Positions 23,774 to 32,051 of a stretch of 32,628 nucleotides of DNA are shown one piece after another. Both the position numbers and the translations under genes were made by a program. Below the pieces are notes generated by a model, which was not told the DNA's origin, searched no databases, and saw only the letters and a list, made by a program, of their open reading frames with translations. Within the stretch, counting starts at the first letter, position 1; every line of letters begins with the position of its first letter. The stretch lies in the IMG/VR virus record IMGVR_UViG_3300039210_000132, positions 1 through 32,628 of that record, one strand, 5' to 3'. The stretch comes from a virus.

Positions 23774-23791
23774 AGCCCCTTAACCGGGGCT
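23774..23791 (+). terminator. Hairpin after the major capsid gene
   Basis: AGCCCC pairs with GGGGCT around ttaacc, followed by TTAAATATT. The T-tract is short, so it is more likely an attenuator or mRNA-stabilising hairpin than a full stop; it would let less message reach the tail-tube gene than the capsid gene. Confidence 0.45.
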
Positions 23792-23804
23792 TTAAATATT
23801 CAAT

Positions 23805-24311
23805 ATGGCATGCGCGTTAACCCAGGGGTTTAATTTAGATTGTCGGGATTCGATCGGCGGTGTAAAGTACCTGTATATTATTGAAACCGGCAATATCAGC
23901 TCAATTACCGAAGCAAGCGGGGTTGTTACAGCCTTGACCCTTGCAGGTACGCCGAGGCGCTATAATCTCATCAGGGACACGTCTAATTTTTCGGAAACAT
24001 TAACCGTTAGCGAACAGAACGGGACTGTATTCGCCGCCCAAAGCGTTGAAATTGTAATTAACAAGCGCCAGGCAAATACACGAAATGAAATAATGCTGCT
24101 GGCTAAAAATAATCTGACATTCTTTATCGTGGACAACAACGGCAAGGGATGGATGATAGGGCGTGAGTTTGGCTTAGTGCTGGGCGCTGCTGTAACCGGG
24201 AGCGGGATGGCATGGGGCGACAGGAATGGCTATACCTTGCCATTTGCCGGAAATGAAAAAGAGCTTGCCCCGGAAATTGCGGCAGATGTATTGGCTACTT
24301 TGGCAGCATAA
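23805..24311 (+). CDS. Major tail tube protein (candidate)
   Basis: A 168-residue beta-rich protein. MACALTQGFNLDCRDSIGGV, followed by strands (VKYLYIIETGNI), an NFSETLTVSEQNGTVFAAQ segment, and SGMAWGDRNGYTLPFAGNE near the end, matches the layout that I associate with tail-tube-like proteins in Bacteroidota siphophages. The size (about 170 residues) fits tail tube subunits, which stack in hexamers around the tape measure. It follows the capsid gene after a hairpin and is followed by a strong terminator, so its supply is set separately. Confidence 0.62.
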   Translation: MACALTQGFNLDCRDSIGGVKYLYIIETGNISSITEASGVVTALTLAGTPRRYNLIRDTSNFSETLTVSEQNGTVFAAQSVEIVINKRQANTRNEIMLLAKNNLTFFIVDNNGKGWMIGREFGLVLGAAVTGSGMAWGDRNGYTLPFAGNEKELAPEIAADVLATLAA

Positions 24312-24338
24312 AAAGGGCTTAATAGGAAGGTTATAATG

Positions 24339-24372
24339 GCCGTTTAGGATTAAAAACCTTAAACGGCTTTTT
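24339..24372 (+). terminator. Rho-independent terminator after the tail tube gene
   Basis: GCCGTTTAGG and CCTTAAACGGC form a 10-bp stem with one bulged base, loop about 8 bases, followed by TTTTT (24368-24372). It ends the protease-capsid-tube run and marks a transcription break before the connector genes. Confidence 0.75.
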
Positions 24373-24389
24373 GTTAGAAACAAATCGGC

Positions 24390-24405
24390 ATTATATATAT
24401 ATAAT
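24390..24405. promoter_or_regulatory. AT-rich palindrome before the 24409 gene
   Basis: ATTATATATATATAAT is a 16-bp perfect palindrome three bases before ATG 24409, directly after a terminator. TTG at 24371 lies 20 bases before a TATATATA that would be a poor -7 element. This may be a promoter or operator for the connector operon; AT-rich composition makes chance palindromes more likely. Confidence 0.35.
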
Positions 24406-24408
24406 GGT

Positions 24409-24792
24409 ATGCTGGAGCTTACCACAGGACAGACAAATGAAAAAATAATAGTTACGCTTTCGGAATTAACAACCCTGGCCGCGCCGAACTATCTATTTAT
24501 TTTCGAGCATATAACTACCAAAAATATTGTCGCCCTGGTAATGGGTGCGGATGAAAGCCTATTTCCTGAAAGATTCAATCAATTTGAAATTAATACCATG
24601 GTCCAGTTTGCCGATCAGCCTCCGGGCAAATGGAATTATACCGCGTATGAACAAGCAAGCCCGGCCAATAAAGACCCTTTATTAGCCGTACAGCCAGCTT
24701 TGGAATACGGACAAATGAATTTATACAAGACGGAGGATTTTGATTATGACAAATACAATGAACCGGTAACATACAAAAGCTACAATGGTTAA
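24409..24792 (+). CDS. Hypothetical head/connector region protein (127 aa)
   Basis: A 127-residue beta-rich protein starting with ATG 24409, just after the AT palindrome. The sequence LELTTGQTNEKIIVTLSELT, a beta strand pair, and an end rich in YDKYNEPVTYKSYNG recall a small protein found next to portal genes in Bacteroidota phages. Similar small beta proteins act as head decoration or fibres, but I cannot assign one. The portal gene begins 8 bases before its stop, in another frame. Confidence 0.55.
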   Translation: MLELTTGQTNEKIIVTLSELTTLAAPNYLFIFEHITTKNIVALVMGADESLFPERFNQFEINTMVQFADQPPGKWNYTAYEQASPANKDPLLAVQPALEYGQMNLYKTEDFDYDKYNEPVTYKSYNG

Positions 24793-26704
24793 AAAAGCAA
24801 CGAAAGCAGAAGATACAATACCCGGCGTAGTGGTGGTAAAGTTTGCAGATGTAGAGATACCTGAATTTAAAGAGGTGCGCAATAAGGACTATGTGCTGTA
24901 TGGGAAAAGCAATCTTTATCCGCAGTACCTTACCTACCTGTATAATAAATCAGCCAAGCATAGCGCCATAATAAACGGCAAAAGCAAGTACATTTTCGGC
25001 GGCGGATTCGCGGGCGCTTCTATTGATGAACTTGAAAAAATACCGGCTATTAACCGGGATGGTGAAACATGGAACGATGTTGCTAAAAAAGCGGTAAAGG
25101 ACGCTGAGATATACGGCGGTTATCGCTTAATGGTGATCTGGAATACTATAGGTAGCAAACCAGCGGATATATTTCATATTGAATTCGAGAAGATCAGGGC
25201 CGACAAAGAATCGGGATTCTGGTATAAATACAATTGGGCCGATTTAAGAGAGGAAGCGATACATTATCCAGAATTCAACCCCAATGACAGAAGAGGCGTT
25301 CAGCTATTCTCGTACAATGAGTATAGGCCGGGAACCAATATCTACCCGTTGCCCGAGTACCTGGCCTGTAATAATTATATAGAGACTGATATTGAAATAA
25401 GCAAGTTTCACCTGTCATCCATACGCAATGGCATGATGCCGAGCAAGGCTATTGAATTCTTTATCGGTGATCCGCCTGACGAGAAGAAGCGGGAAATAGA
25501 AAGGTCATTTTCAAAGAAATTTTCAGGAGCGGAGAACGCCGGGAAGTTTGTAATGATATTCAATACCGGCAAGGATAAATCGGTTAATATAACAGACCTG
25601 TCCGCATCTGAACTGGATAAACAATTTGACCTGTTAAACAAAACCTGCCAGCAGGAAATATTCACCGGACACCAGGTTACTTCGCCAATGCTTTTCGGAA
25701 TCAAGGAAGAAGGGCAATTAGGCGGATCAACTGAGCTTTATACCGCCTATCAAATATTCATTAATACTTATGCCAAGCCAAAGCAAATGGACCTGGAAAA
25801 AGTGGTTAATTACTTTCAATCCATTAGCGGCCAGGTGCCCGATCTATACATACAGCAGCTTGACCCTATCGGCAACCAGGTTGATGTCAAGGATGTGGTC
25901 AATTCGCTTCCTAAAGAGTATGTATTTAAATTATTAGGCATACCAAAAGACCTTTGGGATACGCCAAATATCGGTTCGGATAACAAGCCAACGCCAACAA
26001 TACCGATTCCGCCGATCACTCAAATATCAAAGTTTACAAAAAAAGACAGGCAGCGGGAAGATGATAGGGCGATCGGCATGTTCTCAATTTGCGGGGACGC
26101 TAAGGATGATTATCACCTGGTAAAGAAAAAGAAGGTAGGATTCAGCAGTATGTCGGAATGCGCCGAAGATGAGATTGGCTTTTGGCAAAAGGCATCATTT
26201 AAGGAAACTACCGTAACAAATACAGAGGCTTCAATCCTTGATCTGATAAAAAAAGATAAGCGGGTTACGCCTGAAGTTATCGCGGGGGTAATTGGCAGCA
26301 CTACGGAATATATAACGGCTAAAATAGCGTCCCTTCAGAAGCGGGGGTATATTTCAAGCGATACGGTAGATGTGGGGGATGATACGGAGATTGTTCGGAC
26401 AGTTGAAATGCCTATTAACGATATAAGAAACGACAGGGGCGAGCCGGAAACCACGCAGATATTCGTTAAATATTCCTACGAGGGCCCGCAGGATGACCGA
26501 AACAGGGCCTTTTGCGCTAAGCTTATGGAACTTAACAGGTTTTACAGCCGCTTTGAAATAGAGCAGATATCGCAGCAATTGGGCTATTCTGTTTTTGACA
26601 GGCGCGGCGGCTTCTGGCGGCACCCGGACGGAATTACTACACCTTATTGCAGGCATAACTGGATGTCAAACATAGTGGTTAAAAAAGGGAGGGATACGGC
26701 ATGA
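24785..26704 (+). CDS. Portal protein fused to a MuF-like C-terminal domain
   Basis: A 639-residue protein. Residues 1-380 have the portal layout: YLYNKSAKHSAIINGKSKYI, a wing region, a helical stem-like stretch (EIERSFSKKFSGAENAGKFVM) and a crown-side TGHQVTSPMLFGI. A linker leads to a winged-helix-like unit (about 482-525, ILDLIKKDKRVTPEVIAGVI) and then to a C-terminal block (about 560-633) with DRNRAFCAKLMEL and GGFWRHPDGITTPYCRHNW, which resembles the C-terminus of MuF/SPP1 gp7-type minor head proteins. The portal forms the DNA-entry ring and binds terminase. The MuF-like part being in the same chain is the odd feature. No separate minor head gene is seen nearby. Confidence 0.72.
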   Translation: MVKKATKAEDTIPGVVVVKFADVEIPEFKEVRNKDYVLYGKSNLYPQYLTYLYNKSAKHSAIINGKSKYIFGGGFAGASIDELEKIPAINRDGETWNDVAKKAVKDAEIYGGYRLMVIWNTIGSKPADIFHIEFEKIRADKESGFWYKYNWADLREEAIHYPEFNPNDRRGVQLFSYNEYRPGTNIYPLPEYLACNNYIETDIEISKFHLSSIRNGMMPSKAIEFFIGDPPDEKKREIERSFSKKFSGAENAGKFVMIFNTGKDKSVNITDLSASELDKQFDLLNKTCQQEIFTGHQVTSPMLFGIKEEGQLGGSTELYTAYQIFINTYAKPKQMDLEKVVNYFQSISGQVPDLYIQQLDPIGNQVDVKDVVNSLPKEYVFKLLGIPKDLWDTPNIGSDNKPTPTIPIPPITQISKFTKKDRQREDDRAIGMFSICGDAKDDYHLVKKKKVGFSSMSECAEDEIGFWQKASFKETTVTNTEASILDLIKKDKRVTPEVIAGVIGSTTEYITAKIASLQKRGYISSDTVDVGDDTEIVRTVEMPINDIRNDRGEPETTQIFVKYSYEGPQDDRNRAFCAKLMELNRFYSRFEIEQISQQLGYSVFDRRGGFWRHPDGITTPYCRHNWMSNIVVKKGRDTA

Positions 26705-27279
26705 GCTTGAATATACTATTGGTTTCGGACGACATGATAAAGGATAGGACCGTTATTCATGGAAACATTGACCCGAAACTAATCTACCCTGATATTAAGG
26801 TAGCCCAGGACATGTATATCATGCCGCTGCTGGGCAGCGCCTTGTATAATAAAATACAGGCAGATATCAGCGCCGATGTATTAATCGACCCTTATAAAAC
26901 ATTGCTTGATAAATACATTGTTGACGCGCTGATTTATTACACGTTAACCGATTTGCCGCAAACATTATCCTATCAGTTTTGGAATAAAGGCGTGGTCAGG
27001 AAGGTAGGCGACAATACGCAGCTGCCTACCATGAGCGAGCTGATTGACGTATCAAATAAATACAAAAGCCGGGCAGAATTTTACGCTAACCGGTGCAGGC
27101 TTTATTTAAGGCAGTATGCAGCGACGTTATTCCCCGAGTACCTGAACCCGGGCAGCGGATTGGATGACATGCGACCGGAGCATAAAGCGTACTCAATGCC
27201 GATTTATTTAGGCGACGACTGCGGGAATTATAAAACATACGAACAAAAATACCAGGGCAATAAACCAGACTGTTGTTGA
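26701..27279 (+). CDS. Head-tail connector (adaptor) protein
   Basis: A 192-residue helical protein. The N-terminal block NIDPKLIYPDIKVAQDMYIMPLLG, followed by a long helix bundle (LLDKYIVDALIYYTLTDLP) and a second helix set (YKSRAEFYANRCRLYLRQY), matches the small all-helical connectors that follow portals in Bacteroidota phages. These form the ring under the portal. The start overlaps the portal stop by 4 nt (ATGA). The end has two Cys (DCC) of unknown meaning. Confidence 0.62.
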   Translation: MSLNILLVSDDMIKDRTVIHGNIDPKLIYPDIKVAQDMYIMPLLGSALYNKIQADISADVLIDPYKTLLDKYIVDALIYYTLTDLPQTLSYQFWNKGVVRKVGDNTQLPTMSELIDVSNKYKSRAEFYANRCRLYLRQYAATLFPEYLNPGSGLDDMRPEHKAYSMPIYLGDDCGNYKTYEQKYQGNKPDCC

Positions 27280-27282
27280 GCT

Positions 27283-27426
27283 ATGCCAAAAAAAATAAGT
27301 GTAAAAAACGAGACAAAACTAAAACTGTATTTAGCCAAGCAAAATGCTAACATTAAATCAAATTGTACGGAGAATAAAAACAATAGCGCTTCAGCACAAG
27401 CAGTTAAGAAACTTCTACTTCGGTAA
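27283..27426 (+). CDS. Small basic protein between connector and tail terminator (47 aa)
   Basis: A 47-codon frame from ATG 27283, three bases after the connector stop, ending at 27426. It begins MPKKISVKNETKLKLYLAKQ and stays Lys/Asn-rich and helical to an end with VKKLLLR. The last 83 bases lie within the next gene in another frame. No family is recognised. Position and even composition argue for expression, but it could be noncoding. Confidence 0.4.
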   Translation: MPKKISVKNETKLKLYLAKQNANIKSNCTENKNNSASAQAVKKLLLR

Positions 27427-27805
27427 CGTAACTGACTTTATTGAAGATAAGCAAACCCGCTATGCGTCCTTATTTCTGCAGGATAACCAGGGGGTTATTG
27501 ATGTGGCGGGGAAGGTTGTGTCCTACAATTTTAAAATGTTTTTGCTGGACTTAGAGAATGTTAGTAACGAAACTCAAAAAAATACCCTTGATGTTCAATC
27601 CGACATGGCAAGCGTTGCGACTGACCTGTTAGCAGAATTTAATCATTCAGATTATCTCGATTGGAAGCTTTCTTCCGGCAGCAGCTTTGGATTAGTAAGA
27701 GAATCCTTTGATGACATAGTCGCCGGTATCGTTGTTGACCTTACAATCCAAATTCCTTACGACAATAACACTTGCGCTGTTCCAAATATTAACGAAAATG
27801 TATAA
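27344..27805 (+). CDS. Tail terminator-like protein (153 aa)
   Basis: A 153-residue alpha/beta protein. The pattern LNQIVRRIKTIALQHKQLRNFYFGNVTDFIE, then strands YASLFLQDNQGVIDVAG and VVSYNFKMFLLDLENV, then VQSDMASVATDLLAEF and IVVDLTIQIPY, is the layout of tail terminator proteins in this type of phage (compare lambda gpU). Such proteins cap the tail tube and attach it to the head. It lies directly after the connector, as expected. The start at 27344 overlaps the small basic gene. Confidence 0.6.
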   Translation: MLTLNQIVRRIKTIALQHKQLRNFYFGNVTDFIEDKQTRYASLFLQDNQGVIDVAGKVVSYNFKMFLLDLENVSNETQKNTLDVQSDMASVATDLLAEFNHSDYLDWKLSSGSSFGLVRESFDDIVAGIVVDLTIQIPYDNNTCAVPNINENV

Positions 27806-28343
27806 CCCATCCTTACATACCGCCACCAATAAGCCAATCGGGTTAATAAGCAAGCCGGTGGATGCGCGCACGTATTATTACGATAGTGTAAACTTTGTTT
27901 ATAGGGCCTATGTGAGCGAGGCAGAGGTATTGGCTTATTTAACCACAGACGAAAGCCGCACAGGGCAGTTTAGTATTATCATCAATACAGATGGCAGCCT
28001 TTCAAATGGAGTTATAACAGGAGGGGTAAATAGTGAGTGGTGGTTTAAAAACGGCGTATCTGATGACGATTTAAAGCTTAAGCACGATGCGCCGCAAGAA
28101 GTTGAATTTACCGCTGCTACCGGGATCGTGATTAACTGGCAAACAGATGATATAATTACCGGAACGACGTATGCCGATTACTTCGGCAACACCCTGCCCA
28201 AACCAGCGGTATACATTAACACCGGCGTTACGGACGAAGTAACCAAAAAGGATTTTGACCTAAAGATAATCAGGACGACGGGGTTAATTACAACAGTAAC
28301 ATTTGACTGGGCAACAAGCGAAACAGGCTATATAATTTTTTAA
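27798..28343 (+). CDS. Tail accessory protein before the fibre (181 aa)
   Basis: Start chosen at ATG 27798 (MYNPSLHTATNKPIG), 8 bases inside the preceding stop; the longer frame back to 27732 would place 22 residues of unlikely sequence in front. The protein is beta-rich, with RTYYYDSVNFVYRAYVSEAEVL and GFSI-type strands through NGVITGGVNSEWWFKNG. It resembles short proteins placed before the tail fibre gene in these phages, possibly the fibre's anchor. It ends one base before the fibre start. Confidence 0.55.
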   Translation: MYNPSLHTATNKPIGLISKPVDARTYYYDSVNFVYRAYVSEAEVLAYLTTDESRTGQFSIIINTDGSLSNGVITGGVNSEWWFKNGVSDDDLKLKHDAPQEVEFTAATGIVINWQTDDIITGTTYADYFGNTLPKPAVYINTGVTDEVTKKDFDLKIIRTTGLITTVTFDWATSETGYIIF

Positions 28344-28344
28344 T

Positions 28345-31023
28345 ATGAAACGGATAATATTATACACACTTTTATTTTTAACTATTGCGGGTAAATTATT
28401 TGCGCAGGACCCGTTACCAGCAAGTCCAACTGTCGCATCTATACAAGGTTATTATAAAATAGTTGGGGGGGATACGATAAGATATATTTATCAATCAAGC
28501 ATAGGCTGGATGAAGCTTGCCGGGCGCACATGGGTAGACACCCGCCTTAACGGCACAACATCAACAATGCCGGTATTCACATCTCAACATCAAATAGGCA
28601 ATTCTCACCAAACTGATAACGGGACGGTAATAGGTGCGACAGAAAGCTATAAACAGCAATGGTCGAGTGCTGATGGTTCGGGATACCTTCATTACGATAA
28701 TTTAGGGAATCATATTTTTAGTTTAACCAGGCAATCAAATGATGTATCATTAAGCGCATTTAATGGCGTTGGCCTTTCAGGCGGGAACCTTGCAACACCC
28801 GGGAATACCTATGGATTATATGTGGATTATGCAAATAACGTGCATATCTATAACCAGGCCTGGGCGAATTTTACACTTCCCAGTTATGATTTTTCTACGC
28901 AGATCGCTAATTCGGCATTTGTTAAGAATTTGGAACGAAGCAAGTCCCCTTACTTTTCTGATTACATCTTTACGCCTACTTACGGACAATCTAACTCAAA
29001 CTCGGGAGGCCTGGTTGCACTCTATACAGTATCGCAGCCGTACAGCACAACAATGCCGAGGTATGGAGTGTTTGCGGTAGACCCGGGCACACCGATAGCG
29101 CCGCTGGTAAAATTCGCTGAAACGGTTTCGGAAACTCCGCTAAGCGGGATAACGCAAAATTTTGCTTCACAATTTTATGCCGATACGCACATACAGTGGC
29201 AGAGCGACTCGCTGAACATGGTAGCCGCAGCCTGCGGGGTTGGGGGGCATAGCATAAGTCAATTAAGCTATGGTACGGCTGATTATGCAAGGCTTATAAA
29301 CACGACTGACAGTGTTTTATCAATAGCGAACAATAATCACCAGTCATTCAGTGTACCCTATATTTTTTGGATACAAGGCGAAACAGATGTTGATGCGAAC
29401 ACAGCTAATTATAATGACCTGCTCGGTACCCTTATAAATAACGTATCAAATTCCATTAAGGCTATTGACCACCAGCAAAATGATATTCCTTTTATCAGCC
29501 CGCAGCTGGCTTATGGTATAACCAACACCAACAAATTCAACATGGTGGCCGGGGTGCAGAATATCTTTAATGATTTAAGCCATCTATTTACGCTGGCTTG
29601 TCCGAGTTATCAATTTTGGTATTCTGTACAAACGCCTGATACGGTGCATTTGACACCTGCTTCACGCCGCCACATGGGTGGGTATTTAGGTTTGGCGGCA
29701 GAGTACCAGACGGTTCATAAAAGCAAGTTTCAGCCGTTATCACCTGTAAACATGCACGTTTCGGGGAACACAATCCAGGTTACGTTTAATGTCCCTGTGG
29801 CCCCGCTGGTAATCGATACGACTGACGTAACAAATCCAAACAATCAATATGGGTTCAGTTTGAGAAATGGTTCCTCCACTATTGCCATATCAAACATCCA
29901 TGTGCTGAACAATAATACCATTACAATGGAGGCCGCGTCGTCTCCCGTGGGAGATACGCTGTATTATGCTGTAACTCCTGCATCATCACCGGTTGTAAGC
30001 GGGGATAGCGTAAGGTTTAGGAACAGGGGATGCCTGCATGACAGCCAACTAATTAAAGACCCTTACGATGGTTATACCTATTATAACTGGTGCCTGATGT
30101 TTAAAATGCCGGTAATCGGTGACCCCAACGCCATATTATATACCAACAATGGTAATGCTTCTGTGGAAGGGTCCTTTTTAGTAGGATCATTATCAACAAC
30201 GACCCCTATCGCTGATGCTTCTATCGCATCTGCACCAACATGGAACTCTAAACAGAATGCCCTCACTAACGGGACGGGCGTAGCTTCTTTGGCGGGCGGG
30301 ACTATATCAATTGGTCAGGATGTTTCCACAGGGGCTAACGCTGTATTTAACAGCATGAGTTTAACGCAGGGGATAAACGTTGGCAATTATCCTTATGGGT
30401 ATAGCATAGGCGGCTCACTTGTGCTAATCGGAGATGGTACCGATGTAGTATTTTTCCCTGTATCAAGCGGGGGAGTAATTCAGTGGAATAATTTTGCAAG
30501 AAGCGCCAAGAACATGTGGTTGACTGATGCAGGGGATTTGACATTAAGGGGTAATGTTTCAACACCTGGGAGCATCCTCACAAATACTTCAAGCGGCACG
30601 CCAGTCACCGATAGTATTCTTGTTAAAAATGCCACAACGAATTTGATAAAAAAAATAGCGGGCAACTATTATGCTGCCACCAGTTCAGGGACATGGACAC
30701 CAGCAAGCAGTACGGTAACGCTTACGGTTAACGATACCTATTACCAAACAGTTGGTGGTATGACGACCGCGTTTTTTAATATAACTTTCCCTGTATCGGC
30801 AAGTTTAAACTCGGTGGCCATCACAGGTTTGCCAACTGCGCCCTATGACTATTATCCATTATCTATAAGCGTTAACACTTCTGGACTGGCTATTTTAGGT
30901 CAAACACAGACAACGGACTCAACAGTATTATTAACAGACAACAGCAATACTGCCATAACATACACTCAAATGAGCGGTAAGACATTGGCGGGGTCGGTAA
31001 CTTATAGAATTTTTTACCCCTAA
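28345..31023 (+). CDS. Tail fibre/spike with SGNH sialate-esterase-like domain and signal peptide
   Basis: An 892-residue protein. Residues 1-21 form a Bacteroidota-type signal peptide (MKRIILYTLLFLTIAGKLFAQ). Residues about 205-450 contain an SGNH/sialic-acid O-acetylesterase-like domain: GQSN with Ser216, the GVGGHS segment near 298, WIQGETD (342-348), and DTVHL with Asp432 and His435 as dyad. An Ig-like domain follows (VNMHVSGNTIQVTFNVPVAP). The last third is repetitive beta/Ser/Thr-rich fibre (LTLRGNVSTPGSIL, TWTPASSTVTLTVNDT). It probably removes acetyl groups from surface glycans at host contact. A signal peptide on a virion fibre is odd; the protein could instead be an exported enzyme. 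Confidence 0.72.
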   Translation: MKRIILYTLLFLTIAGKLFAQDPLPASPTVASIQGYYKIVGGDTIRYIYQSSIGWMKLAGRTWVDTRLNGTTSTMPVFTSQHQIGNSHQTDNGTVIGATESYKQQWSSADGSGYLHYDNLGNHIFSLTRQSNDVSLSAFNGVGLSGGNLATPGNTYGLYVDYANNVHIYNQAWANFTLPSYDFSTQIANSAFVKNLERSKSPYFSDYIFTPTYGQSNSNSGGLVALYTVSQPYSTTMPRYGVFAVDPGTPIAPLVKFAETVSETPLSGITQNFASQFYADTHIQWQSDSLNMVAAACGVGGHSISQLSYGTADYARLINTTDSVLSIANNNHQSFSVPYIFWIQGETDVDANTANYNDLLGTLINNVSNSIKAIDHQQNDIPFISPQLAYGITNTNKFNMVAGVQNIFNDLSHLFTLACPSYQFWYSVQTPDTVHLTPASRRHMGGYLGLAAEYQTVHKSKFQPLSPVNMHVSGNTIQVTFNVPVAPLVIDTTDVTNPNNQYGFSLRNGSSTIAISNIHVLNNNTITMEAASSPVGDTLYYAVTPASSPVVSGDSVRFRNRGCLHDSQLIKDPYDGYTYYNWCLMFKMPVIGDPNAILYTNNGNASVEGSFLVGSLSTTTPIADASIASAPTWNSKQNALTNGTGVASLAGGTISIGQDVSTGANAVFNSMSLTQGINVGNYPYGYSIGGSLVLIGDGTDVVFFPVSSGGVIQWNNFARSAKNMWLTDAGDLTLRGNVSTPGSILTNTSSGTPVTDSILVKNATTNLIKKIAGNYYAATSSGTWTPASSTVTLTVNDTYYQTVGGMTTAFFNITFPVSASLNSVAITGLPTAPYDYYPLSISVNTSGLAILGQTQTTDSTVLLTDNSNTAITYTQMSGKTLAGSVTYRIFYP

Positions 31024-31033
31024 AAATAAACAC

Positions 31034-31038
31034 GGAGG
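31034..31038 (+). promoter_or_regulatory. Shine-Dalgarno-like GGAGG before the 31046 gene
   Basis: GGAGG lies seven bases before ATG 31046. Most starts in the window lack such a site, as is usual in Bacteroidota, so this small gene may be set for strong or early translation. Confidence 0.45.
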
Positions 31039-31045
31039 ATAAAAC

Positions 31046-31150
31046 ATGTGGTATATAATAGCAGGGTGTATAGCCGTAGGAATTATTATAACAGTCCTTT
31101 TGATGAAGTATGATTGCGTAGAAATTAACGCTGATGATGAAGATTTTTAA
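31046..31150 (+). CDS. Small membrane protein with acidic tail (34 aa)
   Basis: A 34-codon frame from ATG 31046, preceded by GGAGG. One hydrophobic helix (about 2-20, WYIIAGCIAVGIIITVLLM) is followed by an acidic tail (DADDEDF-like). It lies directly after the fibre gene and before the lysis genes, so an accessory lysis or membrane role is possible. Too short for family assignment. Confidence 0.5.
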   Translation: MWYIIAGCIAVGIIITVLLMKYDCVEINADDEDF

Positions 31151-31155
31151 ATAAG

Positions 31156-31323
31156 ATGATAGAGTACCTAACCAATTTGGCCGAAGCCGTTAACCGCTTA
31201 AACGTAGAGGAGCGTGCTTTGTGGAATAAGATCATTGGTTCCATGGGTGATTTGAAATTAGTTAGAAAATCGGAAGCAGTAAAGGCAGCGGGCCCGGATA
31301 CGATAAATAAAATTGATGATTAA
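31156..31323 (+). CDS. Hypothetical small helical protein (55 aa)
   Basis: A 55-codon frame from ATG 31156, five bases after the previous stop, and followed at once by ATG 31324. It is helical with alternating charges (EYLTNLAEAVNRLNVEERAL). No family is recognised. Tight packing between lysis-region genes supports a real gene. Confidence 0.45.
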   Translation: MIEYLTNLAEAVNRLNVEERALWNKIIGSMGDLKLVRKSEAVKAAGPDTINKIDD

Positions 31324-31809
31324 ATGGAAACAGCATCACCGCGTCTTTTACAGCAATTGCACCCTAAAATAAGGAACCAGGCTTTGGCGGCATGGATGGA
31401 CGCATGCGCGGCGACACCAAAGCCTGTTCACCCGCAAATTGTTGAAACATTAAGGACGTTTGAAAGGTCGGATCATTTATTTCAGCTGGGCCGGACGATA
31501 ATCAATCCTGACGGCCAAAGTAAAAGCAATCCGATGGGCGGCATCGTAACCTACGCCAAAGGCGGGCAGTCGCTGCATAATTACGGCTTGGCCTTAGACC
31601 TGGTGATGATGGTGAACGGCAAGGAGGACTGGACGATAAATATAAAAGTGGTAGAGATTTTTAAGGCGCATGGCTTTGCATGGGGAGGAGATTGGAAAAA
31701 AAAAGACTCGCCGCATTTTCAAATGGCGTTAGGCCATACTTGGCAGGATTTATTGAAAATGCACGATAACAAAGAATTTATAACAGGGACTAATTATTTA
31801 AACATTTAA
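31324..31809 (+). CDS. M15-family endopeptidase (L-Ala-D-Glu type)
   Basis: A 161-residue zinc peptidase. Zn ligands H85 and D92 are in SLHNYGLALD (83-92), and H131 in SPHFQM (129-134), the pattern of M15 peptidases such as T5 and Listeria-phage L-alanyl-D-glutamate endopeptidases. It would cut the peptide stem of peptidoglycan. No signal peptide is visible, so it needs the holin. Its start abuts the previous gene's stop. It complements the GH24 lysozyme coded after the holin, so the phage carries two wall-cutting activities on different bonds. Confidence 0.85.
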   Translation: METASPRLLQQLHPKIRNQALAAWMDACAATPKPVHPQIVETLRTFERSDHLFQLGRTIINPDGQSKSNPMGGIVTYAKGGQSLHNYGLALDLVMMVNGKEDWTINIKVVEIFKAHGFAWGGDWKKKDSPHFQMALGHTWQDLLKMHDNKEFITGTNYLNI

Positions 31810-31821
31810 AAACTATTGATT

Positions 31822-32049
31822 ATGAAAAATTGGAAAACTACACTGGCCGGGGCATTGGCGCTGGCATTGGTTATCTCGCACGCTATTTGGCCGGCGGTTA
31901 TGACTACCGAGCTGGCAACAGGCATTTCAAGCGTGCTTGTCGCTGCAGGGCTGCTGGTTGCGAAGGATGGCAACGTAACAGGGGGCACAGTGCTTAATTC
32001 AAACAATGACGCATCTATTGTTAAACAGTCAGCAAAAGAGGACAAATAG
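31822..32049 (+). CDS. Holin-like protein (75 aa)
   Basis: Start chosen at ATG 31822; the in-frame TTG at 31816 is less likely. Two hydrophobic segments (about 6-27 and 32-50, LAGALALALVISHAIWPAVM and ATGISSVLVAAGLLVA) are followed by a short soluble tail with KDGNVTGG, which I associate with holins of this type in Bacteroidota phages. It would make the inner-membrane hole that lets the endopeptidase and lysozyme reach the wall. It lies between the two. Confidence 0.68.
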   Translation: MKNWKTTLAGALALALVISHAIWPAVMTTELATGISSVLVAAGLLVAKDGNVTGGTVLNSNNDASIVKQSAKEDK

Positions 32050-32051
32050 CC

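Noticed and set aside
28763-29080. Second forward frame within the fibre gene (105 codons)
   Set aside because: Lies wholly inside the fibre gene in another frame with no start context or domain; a shadow.
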